The notes: generated from the letters alone by a model not told the origin. Numbered from the stretch's first letter, positions 33,365 to 41,707 are shown. The stretch: 64,000 nt of DNA from Methylomonas rhizoryzae (GCF_008632455.1 NZ_CP043929.1:620001-684000); one strand, 5' to 3'. Translations and numbers: made by a program.

Positions 33365-33931
33365 ATGACAGACGCCACCTACTTGAATAATCAGTTTTTG
33401 ATAGCGATGCCGGGCTTGTTCGATCCGCATTTTTTTCACACGGTCACTTATTTGTGCCAACACAATCAAGAAGGCGCATTAGGCATCGTAATTAACCGGC
33501 CGACCGGCATGAAATTAAAGGATATATTTCAGCAAATGAAAATCGATTCCGAGCTCGAACACGTGTTAAACGCACCGGTATTTGCCGGCGGACCGGTGCA
33601 ACAGGAGCGCGGGTTCGTCATTCACACACCTTGCGAACGGCATTGGGATTCCAGTATCTCGACGGCGGACAATATTGTTTTGACCAGTTCCCGCGACGTA
33701 TTAGAAGCGATAGCCAAAGGCGAGGGGCCGCAACATTATTTGATCGCACTAGGCTATGCAGGCTGGGGCAGTGGTCAATTGGAGCGGGAAATCGTCGAAA
33801 ACGCCTGGTTGAATACGCCTTGCGGGGAAGCCATTTTATTCGATACCCCGGTGAGTCAACGCTGGAATGCCGCGGCCGGTCAGTTGGGCATCGACATTAA
33901 CCGCTTGACCGCGCCGGCCGGACACAGCTGA
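33365..33931 (+). CDS. YqgE/AlgH family protein (UPF0301)
   Basis: A 188-residue cytoplasmic protein. Family signatures: NQFLIAMPGLFDPHFFHTVTYLCQHNQEGALGIVINRP at the N-terminus, VFAGGPVQQERGFVIH near residue 75, and LIALGYAGWGSGQLEREI near residue 120. Molecular function is not established; the Pseudomonas homologue is known as AlgH. It sits between tonB and ruvX, the canonical order, 2 nt ahead of ruvX. Confidence 0.93.
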   Translation: MTDATYLNNQFLIAMPGLFDPHFFHTVTYLCQHNQEGALGIVINRPTGMKLKDIFQQMKIDSELEHVLNAPVFAGGPVQQERGFVIHTPCERHWDSSISTADNIVLTSSRDVLEAIAKGEGPQHYLIALGYAGWGSGQLEREIVENAWLNTPCGEAILFDTPVSQRWNAAAGQLGIDINRLTAPAGHS

Positions 33932-33933
33932 GC

Positions 33934-34383
33934 ATGCCCGCATCATGCGATCCCTTGGCGGCTGCCTTAGCGGGCGACGCCTATTTGGGGTTTGATTTTG
34001 GAAATAAAAAAATCGGGGTGGCGGTCGGCTACGCCGGTACCGGAATAGCCAGCCCGCTAACGACTTTACGTTCGCCAAATCAAGTTCCGGATTGGGCTAA
34101 GATTGCGCAACTGGTCGCGGAGTGGAGGCCGATAGGTTTGGTCGTGGGTATTTCACTGCAGCAAGACGGTTCCGATAACGTGATTACCCCTCGCATGCGC
34201 AAATTTTGTCGGCAATTGCAAGGCCGTTACAATTTGCCGGTGTTCGAAGTCGACGAGGCGCTGACGACTTTTTCCGCCAAACAATTGCTGTTCGACGATC
34301 TTAAAGTGCGTGCCGGCAAGCTGTGGGCAGTCCAAGATCAATTGGCTGCCCAGTTAATTTTACAAAGCTGGTTTGATCGTTAG
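33934..34383 (+). CDS. ruvX: RuvX/YqgF putative Holliday junction resolvase / pre-16S rRNA nuclease
   Basis: A 149-residue RNase H-fold nuclease involved in 5' maturation of 16S rRNA. The first catalytic aspartate lies in LGFDFGNKKIGVAVG (near residue 19), the second acid in IGLVVGISLQQDG region, and the third in EVDEALTTFSA with the C-terminal AVQDQLAAQLILQSW. Length fits. It follows yqgE after 2 nt, as in most gammaproteobacteria. Confidence 0.93.
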   Translation: MPASCDPLAAALAGDAYLGFDFGNKKIGVAVGYAGTGIASPLTTLRSPNQVPDWAKIAQLVAEWRPIGLVVGISLQQDGSDNVITPRMRKFCRQLQGRYNLPVFEVDEALTTFSAKQLLFDDLKVRAGKLWAVQDQLAAQLILQSWFDR

Positions 34384-34537
34384 CGGTTTAGGCCGTTGAT
34401 TTCCCGTCGTTGTGGCAGTAATTTATTTCCCATTTTAAATCAATTGTTTAAAATGCTTGGGCTGTGCGGCTTTAAGCGGCGGCCGGCGTCAATTGCCGGC
34501 TCGTCCGGAATAACCTTCATTCATATCCCAATTCGTT

Positions 34538-35056
34538 ATGCCGATTAATTCACTCGACCTGGAAAATTTGCTCGACACACTGGAGAGCGATATTCGCCGT
34601 AGTATCAAGGAGCGTAAACTTGACAACCCTTTGTTGATCGGCATTCACAGCGGGGGGGCGTGGATTGCACAACATTTGCACAGCCGCTTGCAACTCGCCG
34701 GCCCTTTGGGATTAATGGATATTACCTTTTATAGAGACGACTTTTCTCAAATCGGCATGCATCCAAACGTCAAATCCAGCCAGCTGCCGCCGCAATTGGA
34801 AGGGCGCAACATCATTCTGGTAGACGACGTGTTTTATACCGGGCGAACCATACGTGCGGCCTTGAACGAAATTTTCGATTACGGGCGGCCTAACCAAGTG
34901 TTATTGGCGGTATTGATAGAGCGCAACGGCCGGCAAATTCCGTTGCAGCCGGATTGCCGCGGGGTTCGCATCGAATTGCCGGAAGGTCAGCGCATCAAAT
35001 TGACCGGCCCGCAGCCTTTGAGAATCGAAATCCAAACCCTGGCCTGCGCAGCCTGA
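34538..35056 (+). CDS. pyrR: PyrR bifunctional protein (pyr regulator / uracil phosphoribosyltransferase)
   Basis: A 172-residue type I phosphoribosyltransferase. The PRPP-binding motif is ILVDDVFYTGRTIRAAL near residue 90, and the family's LIGIHSGGAWIAQHL and PLGLMDITFYRDDF are present. In bacilli PyrR binds pyr mRNA to promote attenuation; in gammaproteobacteria this role is less certain. It begins the pyrimidine part of the run and ends 2 nt before pyrB. The 154-nt upstream gap holds a hairpin (GCCGGCGTCAATTGCCGGC) but no clear attenuator with a T-run. Confidence 0.93.
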   Translation: MPINSLDLENLLDTLESDIRRSIKERKLDNPLLIGIHSGGAWIAQHLHSRLQLAGPLGLMDITFYRDDFSQIGMHPNVKSSQLPPQLEGRNIILVDDVFYTGRTIRAALNEIFDYGRPNQVLLAVLIERNGRQIPLQPDCRGVRIELPEGQRIKLTGPQPLRIEIQTLACAA

Positions 35057-35058
35057 AT

Positions 35059-36024
35059 ATGCCTAAACATATCCAACTGACCGAATCCGGCAGGCTGAAG
35101 CACTTTTTGACGATAGAAGGTCTGGATAAGGCGTTGTTGACCGAGATTTTGGATACGGCCGAGTCCTTTACCGGAGTGTCCGAACATCAGATAAAAAAAG
35201 TCCCGCTGCTGCGCGGGAAGACCATCGTCAACTTGTTTTTCGAAAATAGTACCCGCACCCGCACTACCTTCGAATTGGCCGCCACCCGCTTGTCGGCGGA
35301 CGTGTTGACAGTCAATATCGCCACCTCGGCCACCGCCAAAGGCGAAAGTTTGCTGGATACCATCCGCAATTTGGAAGCCATGCACGTCGACATGTTCGTC
35401 GTACGGCACGCCTTGAGCGGGGCCGCGCACTTCATTGCCGAGCACACCGCTCCCCACATCAGCGTGATCAACGCCGGCGACGGCCAGCACGCGCATCCGA
35501 CCCAGGCGATGTTGGATATGTTCACGATTCGCCAACATAAAAAGCAATTCGATGGCTTGAAAGTGGCGATAGTCGGCGACATCTTGCATTCGCGAGTGGC
35601 TCGTTCGCAAATCTTGGCCTTGAACACCTTAGGCGTTGCCGAAGTTCGGGTGATTGCCCCTAAGACGTTGTTACCTGCTCGAGTTGAGCACATGGGCGTG
35701 ATTGCGCTGCAGGATATGCGGGAAGGTCTCAAAGATGTCGATGTGGTGATTATGTTGCGTTTGCAAAAGGAAAGAATGAATTCGGCTTTTTTACCCAGTG
35801 AAAGCGAATTTTTTAATTGTTACGGTTTGACCGAAGAGCAACTGCACTATGCTAAACCGGACGTCATCGTCATGCATCCAGGTCCGATTAACCGCGGCGT
35901 GGAAATCGCGTCGTCGGTCGCGGACGGCGAACGCTCGGTGATTTTGCAACAGGTCAGTAACGGCGTAGCCGTGCGTATGGCGGTAATGACTATGGTTTTG
36001 GGCGGATACGGAGGTGCGGCATGA
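35059..36024 (+). CDS. pyrB: Aspartate carbamoyltransferase catalytic chain
   Basis: A 321-residue enzyme of pyrimidine biosynthesis joining carbamoyl phosphate and aspartate. Carbamoyl-phosphate site: FFENSTRTRTTFELA near residue 58; GDGQHAHPTQAMLDM near 141; VMLRLQKERM near 235; and HPGPINRGVEI near 275. Start MPKHIQL is 2 nt after pyrR; upstream extension overlaps pyrR in another frame and is rejected. The family with a dead dihydroorotase partner (as in Pseudomonas) forms an ATCase-DHOase' dodecamer. The TGA stop overlaps the mini-ORF ATG (ATGA). Confidence 0.96.
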   Translation: MPKHIQLTESGRLKHFLTIEGLDKALLTEILDTAESFTGVSEHQIKKVPLLRGKTIVNLFFENSTRTRTTFELAATRLSADVLTVNIATSATAKGESLLDTIRNLEAMHVDMFVVRHALSGAAHFIAEHTAPHISVINAGDGQHAHPTQAMLDMFTIRQHKKQFDGLKVAIVGDILHSRVARSQILALNTLGVAEVRVIAPKTLLPARVEHMGVIALQDMREGLKDVDVVIMLRLQKERMNSAFLPSESEFFNCYGLTEEQLHYAKPDVIVMHPGPINRGVEIASSVADGERSVILQQVSNGVAVRMAVMTMVLGGYGGAA

Positions 36025-36098
36025 CTAAATGTCAGGATAGACATTTTGCATCGCCGCAGGCGACCCTGCGGGGTGCCGCACATGGAGGTGCGGCATGA
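36021..36098 (+). CDS. 25-codon mini-ORF between pyrB and pyrC', possible insertion/duplication scar
   Basis: The ATG (36021) overlaps the pyrB stop as ATGA and its own TGA (36096-36098) overlaps the pyrC' start as ATGA. The product reads MTKCQDRHFASPQATLRGAAHGGAA; the next gene also starts MTK. The 16-nt block GGAGGTGCGGCATGAC occurs at 36010-36025 (end of pyrB) and again at 36084-36099 (just before pyrC'), a direct repeat 74 bp apart. This looks like a 74-bp insertion that copied the junction and kept coupling. The peptide itself may have no function; its inner part contains CCGCAGG..CCTGCGG. Confidence 0.55.
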   Translation: MTKCQDRHFASPQATLRGAAHGGAA

Positions 36099-37399
36099 CC
36101 AAGTTAGTAATCGACAACGGCCGCGTCATCGATCCGGCCAATGACATCGATTCGGTAGGCCCTGTTTATATTGCCGACGGCAAAATCGTCTCGGTTCTCG
36201 ACAAAGTCGATACCTTTAGTGCGGATGTGCGGATAGACGCGGGCGGTCGCATCGTCTGTCCGGGCTTGATCGATTTGAGCGTGCGCCTCCGCGAGCCGGG
36301 GCATAGCCAGAAAGGTAGGATCCAATCCGAGACGCGTGCGGCCTTGGCGGCCGGCGTCACTTCTCTGTGTTTGCCGCCTGATACCAAACCGTGCATCGAT
36401 ACCGCCGCGGTAGTGGAATATATCAAGGACAAAGCCGAAGCGGCCGGGTTTCCGCAAGTGTATAGCATAGGCGCTTTGACTCAACGGCTGGACGGCAGCG
36501 AATTAAGCAGCATGTTCGCGCTAAAAGCGGCCGGTTGTATTGCGGTCAGCAACGGCCATGCGCCGCTGGCGAACTTATTGATCTTGCGACGCGCGATGGA
36601 ATACGCGGCGACCCACGATTTGTTGCTAATGTATCGCGCCAACGTGGCGTCCTTGAGCGGTAAAGGCTGCGCGCACGAAGGCGCCGTCGCCAGTCGTTAC
36701 GGTCTGCCGGGCATACCGTACGCGGCCGAATCCATCGCGCTGGCGCAATGTTTGGAGCTGGCTCAATTGACCGGCTGCCGTTTGCACGTCAGCCAGATTA
36801 GCTGCAAACAATCGGTGATCAAAATTCAGCAAGCCAAAAAATACGGATTGAATGTGAGCGCCGATACCGCCATTCACCAGCTGCATTTAACCGAAGACGA
36901 CATGCAGCCCTTCGATAGCCGTTACCACGTATTGCCGCCGTTCCGGGCTCAGGAAGACCGTCATTATTTGCGCGAAGGCTTGGCCAGAGGCACGATAGAC
37001 GCGGTAGTTTCCGATCATCAGCCGCACGACCTGGACGCCAAACTGGGGGCATTTCCGGAAACGGAACCGGGGATTGCCTCGCTGGAAACCTTGCTACCGC
37101 TCAGCTTGCAATTAACCCGGCAAACCGGCATGAGTTTAACCAAAGCCATCGCCGGTTTGACGCAAAAACCCGCTGCCATTTTAAGGTTGCAGGCCGGGGC
37201 CTTGACGCCGGGGTTCAAGGCCGACGTTTGCGTGTTCGACCCGGATATCGAATGGCGGATCGACGAAGCCAACTGGCTGAGCGCCGGCCGGAACACGCCG
37301 TATTGGCATAAAACCATGCGCGGCAGAGTCACCCATACCATTCAAGGCGGGCGGTTGGTTTACCGGTTGGCCGATTCGGACGCAAGGGAGCGAGCATGA
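36095..37399 (+). CDS. Dihydroorotase-like protein PyrC', apparently inactive
   Basis: A 434-residue amidohydrolase-fold protein of the DHOase class I family. The zinc-binding D-x-H-x-H motif of active enzymes is replaced by LIDLSVRLREPG near residue 60, so both histidines are lost, while the REPG context is retained. This matches the inactive pyrC' of pseudomonads, which instead stabilises the ATCase complex. Other metal-site positions (SQISCKQS, DHQPHDLDAK) are also atypical. A functional DHOase must be encoded elsewhere. It follows pyrB through the mini-ORF and precedes the LOG gene with an ATGA overlap. Confidence 0.9.
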   Translation: MTKLVIDNGRVIDPANDIDSVGPVYIADGKIVSVLDKVDTFSADVRIDAGGRIVCPGLIDLSVRLREPGHSQKGRIQSETRAALAAGVTSLCLPPDTKPCIDTAAVVEYIKDKAEAAGFPQVYSIGALTQRLDGSELSSMFALKAAGCIAVSNGHAPLANLLILRRAMEYAATHDLLLMYRANVASLSGKGCAHEGAVASRYGLPGIPYAAESIALAQCLELAQLTGCRLHVSQISCKQSVIKIQQAKKYGLNVSADTAIHQLHLTEDDMQPFDSRYHVLPPFRAQEDRHYLREGLARGTIDAVVSDHQPHDLDAKLGAFPETEPGIASLETLLPLSLQLTRQTGMSLTKAIAGLTQKPAAILRLQAGALTPGFKADVCVFDPDIEWRIDEANWLSAGRNTPYWHKTMRGRVTHTIQGGRLVYRLADSDARERA

Positions 37400-38103
37400 T
37401 TTGTGTGAAAAACCGCCTGTCGTCGGATACGGCCAGTTTCATCGACGATTTGAAAGGCGACCAATCCTGGCGTATTTTTCGCATCATCAGCGAATTTACC
37501 GAGGGCTTCGACGAATTGTCCGGGCTGTGCGACGCCATATCCATTTTCGGTTCGGCGCGCTTGGAACCTGAGCACGCCTATTATCAAAAAACCGTGGAAC
37601 TGGCGCAGTTGTTGAGTAAGCACGGCTTTGCCATTATCAGCGGCGGCGGACCGGGCATTATGGAAGCCGCCAACCAAGGCGCCCAGCTGCAAGATCAGCT
37701 TTCCATAGGCCTCAATATCGAGCTGCCTAGAGAACAAAAGCCGAATACCTATCAAAACCTATCGCTGAATTTTCGATACTTTTTCGTCCGTAAAGTAATG
37801 TTCGTGCGTTATTCCATGGGCTACGTCTGCATGCCCGGCGGTTTCGGTACTCTGGACGAGTTTTTCGAAGCTCTGACTTTGATGCAGACCCATAAAATCT
37901 ATCCTTTGCCGTTGGTGTTGTTCGGCAGCGATTTTTGGGGTGGCTTGATGGCCTGGCTGGGAACTAAATTATTGGAATACGGCACCATTTCCGAGGACGA
38001 TTTGAAATTGATCACCGTGACCGACGATCCGCAACAAGTCGTCGAGATCATGGTGACCCACCGCGAATGGAAAAACAAACAGCGTCAACATTTAATACCG
38101 TAA
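37396..38103 (+). CDS. LOG family (TIGR00730) Rossmann-fold nucleotide phosphoribohydrolase-like protein
   Basis: A 235-residue cytoplasmic protein of the LOG/lysine decarboxylase-like family. Signatures: FGSARLEPEH near residue 49, IISGGGPGIMEAANQGA near 72, and the catalytic PGGFGTLDEFFEALT near 147. Characterised members cleave nucleoside 5'-monophosphates (AMP, or cytokinin nucleotides in plants). The ATG overlaps the pyrC' stop (ATGA), tying it to the pyrimidine run; a nucleotide salvage or monophosphate-cleaving role is an inference from that link. Confidence 0.88.
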   Translation: MICVKNRLSSDTASFIDDLKGDQSWRIFRIISEFTEGFDELSGLCDAISIFGSARLEPEHAYYQKTVELAQLLSKHGFAIISGGGPGIMEAANQGAQLQDQLSIGLNIELPREQKPNTYQNLSLNFRYFFVRKVMFVRYSMGYVCMPGGFGTLDEFFEALTLMQTHKIYPLPLVLFGSDFWGGLMAWLGTKLLEYGTISEDDLKLITVTDDPQQVVEIMVTHREWKNKQRQHLIP

Positions 38104-38133
38104 ACCCATCGTCCAAAGGAGGAAACATACATC

Positions 38134-39114
38134 ATGGCTGATTCGATGTCGGCGCAAGCCGCTATGCAGCAGTTAAAACAACACATCGACACGCAAATTA
38201 TCGGCCAGGACCTGCTGGTGGAGCGGATGTTGATTGCGCTGTTGGCGGACGGTCATTTATTGGTGGAGGGCGCGCCGGGCTTGGCGAAAACCCGGGCGAT
38301 CAACGTACTGAGCCGCGGCATGGAAGCCGATTTTCATCGGGTGCAATTCACGCCGGATTTGTTGCCGGCGGATTTGACCGGTACCGAAATCTATCGCCCG
38401 CAGCAAGGCAATTTCGAATTTCAAAAAGGCCCCTTGTTTCATAACCTAGTGTTGGCCGACGAAATCAACCGTGCTCCGGCCAAGGTGCAGGCGGCGCTAT
38501 TGGAGGCCATGGCCGAACGGCAGATTACCGTCGGCAAAGCCAGTTACCCTTTGCCGCCCTTGTTCATGGTCATGGCTACCCAGAATCCGATCGAACAGGA
38601 AGGCACTTACCCGCTGCCGGAAGCTCAGCTAGACCGGTTTTTGCTGCACGTTAAAATCGATTATCCCGAAGCCTTGCACGAAAAAGCCATCTTGCATTTA
38701 GCCAGAGCCGAAGCGCGCAACGACACTCCGCTTGCCGCCGTTGCGCCTTGCAAAGTCACGCAACAGCTGCTGTTCGCCGCTCGCCGGGAAGTGCTGGATA
38801 TTTATATGGCCGACCCGTTGGAGCAATACTTGTTGCAAATCGTGTTGGCCACCCGTAAACCCAAAGCCTACGGCGACGACCTGGCCAATTGGATTGAATA
38901 CGGTGCCAGCCCTCGAGCCAGCATCGCCTTAGACCGCTGCGCCCGTGCCAAAGCCTGGTTGGACCAGCGCAATTTCGTCGACCCGGGCGACATACAAGAC
39001 ATGGCGTATGACGTGTTGCGGCACAGAATCATCCTGTCTTACGAAGCGGAAGCGGAAGGTCTGCGTAGCGACGACGTGATCAAACAATTGATTAGCCGCA
39101 TTCCGGTTCCCTAA
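38134..39114 (+). CDS. MoxR family AAA+ ATPase
   Basis: A 326-residue AAA+ chaperone-like ATPase. Walker A EGAPGLAKTRAI near residue 48, LADEINRAPAKVQAALLEAM (Walker B, near 109), ATQNPIEQEGTYPLPEAQLDRFLL (sensor 1 and arginine region, near 150), and a C-terminal lid with ASPRASIALDRCARAKAWL. MoxR ATPases usually precede DUF58/VWA genes; here an MTHFR-like gene follows, so partners lie elsewhere. In methylotrophs MoxR helps methanol dehydrogenase maturation, but this generic subtype cannot be assigned to that role. A good AGGAGG lies before the start. Confidence 0.92.
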   Translation: MADSMSAQAAMQQLKQHIDTQIIGQDLLVERMLIALLADGHLLVEGAPGLAKTRAINVLSRGMEADFHRVQFTPDLLPADLTGTEIYRPQQGNFEFQKGPLFHNLVLADEINRAPAKVQAALLEAMAERQITVGKASYPLPPLFMVMATQNPIEQEGTYPLPEAQLDRFLLHVKIDYPEALHEKAILHLARAEARNDTPLAAVAPCKVTQQLLFAARREVLDIYMADPLEQYLLQIVLATRKPKAYGDDLANWIEYGASPRASIALDRCARAKAWLDQRNFVDPGDIQDMAYDVLRHRIILSYEAEAEGLRSDDVIKQLISRIPVP

Positions 39115-39153
39115 CAGCGGCGGATAGCGCACGCCGCATAAACCGACACAACT

Positions 39154-39903
39154 ATGAATATCTCCTTCGAAATCGTCCCGCGCAGCCTGGAAGCCTTCGC
39201 CGAGCAATACGCGTTCGTGCAGCAATTGAACGATGGCATCGATACCATCAACGTGCCCGATATTCAGCGCTTCGACACCCGCAGCTGGGAATTGGCCACC
39301 CGCGTCGACCGCGGCAAATACCGTTTCGTTCCGCATTTTCGGGCTATAGACTTTCGGATAGAAAGCGGTGAACTGTATCGGATTATCGAACAGTACCAAT
39401 TGGACGACGTGTTATTGGTGAGCGGCGATCCGCCGGAAGGTCTGAAACGGGCCTTTTACAATACCAGCGTGGTGGATTTGATTCGCGCCACCCGGCAACG
39501 CTTTCCCCGGTTACGCATTTACGCCGGTTTCGATCCGCACCGGCAAGGTGTGCAAGACGAATGCGATTACATCAGCCGCAAAGCGGATGCCGGTGCCGGG
39601 GGGTTTTTCTCGCAGCCGTTTTACGACCAGCGCATGGTCGACATCTACGCCGAGCATATGGAAGGCTTGGATACCTATATCGGCATCAGTCCCATCACCA
39701 CCCAGGCATCCAAAAACTATTGGGAAGTCAAAAACAAAGTCAAATTTCCCAAAGGCTTCCAAGCCAATTACGACTGGAACGTCGAATTCGCCAACCGGTT
39801 GATCGAATCGGCGCAACGCAATCGCTTGCACGTTTATTTCATGCCGATACGCATTGATTTGGTTAAATATTTTGCCGGCATCAACTTGCCCGGCAAGCCT
39901 TAG
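39154..39903 (+). CDS. Methylenetetrahydrofolate reductase-like protein (short form)
   Basis: A 249-residue single-domain TIM-barrel protein of the MTHFR family. It opens SFEIVPRSLEAFAEQ (the E of the MTHFR catalytic position is retained as FEIVPR), followed by DDVLLVSGDPPEG near residue 88, AGFDPHRQ, and a GGFFSQPFYD stretch near residue 147 like the MTHFR FFTQxF motif. Shorter than E. coli MetF (about 296). In a methylotroph it could serve C1-tetrahydrofolate metabolism, but substrate is not proved by sequence. It overlaps the truncated hemoglobin gene by 4 nt, end to end. Confidence 0.78.
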   Translation: MNISFEIVPRSLEAFAEQYAFVQQLNDGIDTINVPDIQRFDTRSWELATRVDRGKYRFVPHFRAIDFRIESGELYRIIEQYQLDDVLLVSGDPPEGLKRAFYNTSVVDLIRATRQRFPRLRIYAGFDPHRQGVQDECDYISRKADAGAGGFFSQPFYDQRMVDIYAEHMEGLDTYIGISPITTQASKNYWEVKNKVKFPKGFQANYDWNVEFANRLIESAQRNRLHVYFMPIRIDLVKYFAGINLPGKP

Positions 39904-40274
39904 CGCAGCGGTTGGTACTCAGGAAACATACCCAGTTTAAAACTCTCCGCCATATGCTCGGCGTGGGCGATGGCTTGCGTGGCGGCATCCGCCGTCAACA
40001 CTTCGCGGGCGGTCTCGCGAAAATAGCCCAACCAAATGTCGAAATGCTCGATTTCGATCGGCAGTCTGGCATGCAAGGGGTAAGGGCTGCCTTGGTAGTC
40101 CGGAGTTTTCAGCAATACCCGCGACCAAAAATTGCTCACGATCCGGTGGTGAGCGTCCCAATCGTCGATAACGGCGTCGAAAATCGGTTTCAAATCGGCG
40201 TCGCTAGCGGCGCGTCGATAAAAACGCTGTACCAACTCCGCTATCGCTTGTTCGTTTAACTCGCTGTGTGCCAT
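39900..40274 (-). CDS. Group III truncated hemoglobin
   Basis: A 124-residue heme protein. The family pattern is present: LVQRFYRRAASDADLKPIF at helix B/C, WDAHHRIVSNFWSRVLL, the YPLHARLPIEIEHFDIWLGYFRETAREVL block with the proximal histidine in IEHFDIWL, and the C-terminal AEHMAESFKLGMF. Such proteins bind O2 or NO; function in the cell is uncertain. It converges with the MTHFR-like gene and is on the same strand as, and just downstream of, the cassette genes, with a 19-nt gap. Confidence 0.9.
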   Translation of the reverse strand: MAHSELNEQAIAELVQRFYRRAASDADLKPIFDAVIDDWDAHHRIVSNFWSRVLLKTPDYQGSPYPLHARLPIEIEHFDIWLGYFRETAREVLTADAATQAIAHAEHMAESFKLGMFPEYQPLR

Positions 40275-40292
40275 ATATCTCCGCTCGGTAAG

Positions 40293-40697
40293 TTAAGGTG
40301 TACGTTCCGGTAACAACATGTTTTTTGAATAGTGCTCGCATTCAATGGACATGGGGTTCCAGCGGCCTGCGCCATCGAGACAGCGGTCGATCAGAATCTC
40401 CCGCGCTGCCAATGGTGCCAGTGCAAGAAGGGCAGCCAATGCGGCGAACAGCCAGATTAAGCGATCCGACTTTGGAAGGCGGTCGAGCGCACGAAACAAG
40501 AAGGCAGCAGCGAAGAAGCAAGCGAACGACAGCGCCAGACTAGCCTGGGTGCGGCGCTCCCACCCGAGCTTGTGTTCGCTGACTGGGTCTCCAGCCAGCC
40601 TCGCACTGAAGATCGCGTCGTTCAGTAGGTACGCACCAGCCGCAACGGCCGAGACGAATAAAACCCAGCGTAATATTCCGAGCGGTGCGGGTGTCAT
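40293..40697 (-). CDS. Cassette-borne membrane protein of unknown function (third cassette)
   Basis: A 134-residue protein with about three hydrophobic segments (LGILRWVLFVSAVAAGAYLL, LALSFACFFAAAFLFRAL, LIWLFAALAALLALAPLA). I do not recognise a family. Its ATG lies 3 nt after a GTTAGGC core site, exactly as in integron cassettes. No attC-like site follows: after the stop there are only 18 nt to the truncated hemoglobin gene, so the cassette's own attC seems to be truncated or lost. Higher GC than the second cassette, as expected for cassettes of different origin. Confidence 0.7.
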   Translation of the reverse strand: MTPAPLGILRWVLFVSAVAAGAYLLNDAIFSARLAGDPVSEHKLGWERRTQASLALSFACFFAAAFLFRALDRLPKSDRLIWLFAALAALLALAPLAAREILIDRCLDGAGRWNPMSIECEHYSKNMLLPERTP

Positions 40698-40700
40698 GTG

Positions 40701-40833
40701 GCCTAACGATTAGTATCGATCAAAGATCAGTGGGTTCGTTTTCATTACCCTGTTTCAACCGCTTGAGTAGCGGACCCGTATGCTAGGTGGTGTGGGGAGG
40801 GTGAGAGAGAAACTCGCCCTTACCCGATTAGGC
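40701..40833 (-). repeat. attC-like recombination site (133 bp)
   Basis: On the minus strand the site opens GCCTAAT (40827-40833) and ends GTTAGGC (40701-40707), giving nearly complementary core ends (GCCTAA/TTAGGC). It lies between two small ORFs and overlaps the stop codon of the upstream one, as attC sites do. Inside is a CCGCT/AGCGG hairpin. The length is within the known attC range; a shorter version ending at GCTAGGT (40781-40787) is possible. Confidence 0.65.
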
Positions 40834-41211
40834 GACCAGCTTTTTTAGCTGTTTTACCAAACAGACTATAAACACGAAAGCAGCGCACGCACCAGTTGCC
40901 ACTAATTGTTCGCGACTATTCGGTGGAATGACAAATATAAATCCGTGTCCCTTTATTAAGGATGAAAAACTGGAAACACAGAATGGCATAGCAAACAGCC
41001 TAAAAATCTGCCATTTATCCGCCTTCGATCCTGGCTTTCCCGACACACTAAGTATTAGGGCAATGCCAATTACAACGCAAATCCCAATGGAGTTAATCCA
41101 TAATCGTGGATCTGGATCAAAGTAGAAAAAGACTACTACGATGTACCAAATCAGGTAACACCACAGGACAATCTTTCCTTTCGTCAAATTTGCTAAATAG
41201 TCAAATATCAC
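40828..41211 (-). CDS. Cassette-borne small membrane protein of unknown function (second cassette)
   Basis: A 127-residue protein with about four hydrophobic segments (IVLWCYLIWYIVVVFFYF, WINSIGICVVIGIALILSV, ATGACAAFVFIVCLV). No family recognised. AT-rich relative to the flanking genes. It begins about 20 nt after the core site at 41230-41236 and its TAA stop is inside the next attC-like site, the layout of a promoterless integron cassette. The function is unknown; membrane proteins of this size are common cassette cargo. Confidence 0.68.
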   Translation of the reverse strand: MIFDYLANLTKGKIVLWCYLIWYIVVVFFYFDPDPRLWINSIGICVVIGIALILSVSGKPGSKADKWQIFRLFAMPFCVSSFSSLIKGHGFIFVIPPNSREQLVATGACAAFVFIVCLVKQLKKLVA

Positions 41212-41229
41212 TATAGAAAACTACCGCTA

Positions 41230-41295
41230 GCCTAGCGTGGAAGTGAGCGGCCTGCGCGGCTTTTCGCGCAGGTCCGCTCGACTGCAGGGTTGGGC
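41230..41295 (-). repeat. attC-like recombination site (66 bp)
   Basis: The minus strand reads GCCCAAC (41289-41295) ... GCTAGGC (41230-41236). Between them the inner arms GAGCGGACCTGCGCG and CGCGCAGGCCGCTC pair around a short AAAAGC loop with one unpaired base, the extrahelical base typical of attC. It starts 1 nt after the stop codon of the first cassette gene. The 3' core is GCTAGGC instead of the canonical GTTRRRY. Confidence 0.85.
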
Positions 41296-41296
41296 G

Positions 41297-41707
41297 TCAC
41301 TTTATGTAGCCCAAGGCCGCTGTTCTTGGAGTGCGCCAAGCAGATGGACTGCTTGAAACAGCTTGGTCACGATAAGTTGCCACAAACGTTATTGCCTCCT
41401 TGAGCGTTCGTGGGTAGGGCGCGACTTGTTTTCCACCCGCTGGACTGGGTGTGTAGATCGATTGAAAGAGAAAACCATGGGCTACGAGAAATTGGACTTT
41501 CTTCCATTGCATTACCTCGGCCTTCTTCGGTGCATGAAACTTGCGGCCTAGCATTGTCATTGGCGCTGCGCACTGTGGGCAGAGGCGAACGCCGGGCGAG
41601 TGAGGCTTTCGGAACGACTTGCGGCAGCCGAAGCAAACAAAAGGGAAAAGGTAGCGCTGAATGTCGCGCGCCTTTGGGAAGTAGGTGTGATGTTTAAAGC
41701 CGGCCAT
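41297..41707 (-). CDS. Cassette-borne zinc-ribbon protein of unknown function (first cassette)
   Basis: A 136-residue basic protein with a zinc ribbon in its N-terminal half: CFGC (FVCFGCRKSF) and CPQC (VRLCPQCAAPM) spaced by about 17 residues. The rest contains FHAPKKAEVMQWKKVQFLVAHGFLFQSIY. Its stop is followed 1 nt later by an attC-like site and its start is preceded by a GTTGGGC core (41727-41733), so it is a complete gene cassette. Similar zinc-ribbon ORFs are found in chromosomal integron arrays; their function is not known. Confidence 0.75.
   Translation of the reverse strand: MAGFKHHTYFPKARDIQRYLFPFVCFGCRKSFRKPHSPGVRLCPQCAAPMTMLGRKFHAPKKAEVMQWKKVQFLVAHGFLFQSIYTPSPAGGKQVAPYPRTLKEAITFVATYRDQAVSSSPSAWRTPRTAALGYIK

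Noticed and set aside
34384..34537. PyrR-type attenuator ahead of pyrR
   Set aside because: A hairpin is present but there is no T-run and no competing antiterminator or PyrR-binding loop I could recognise.
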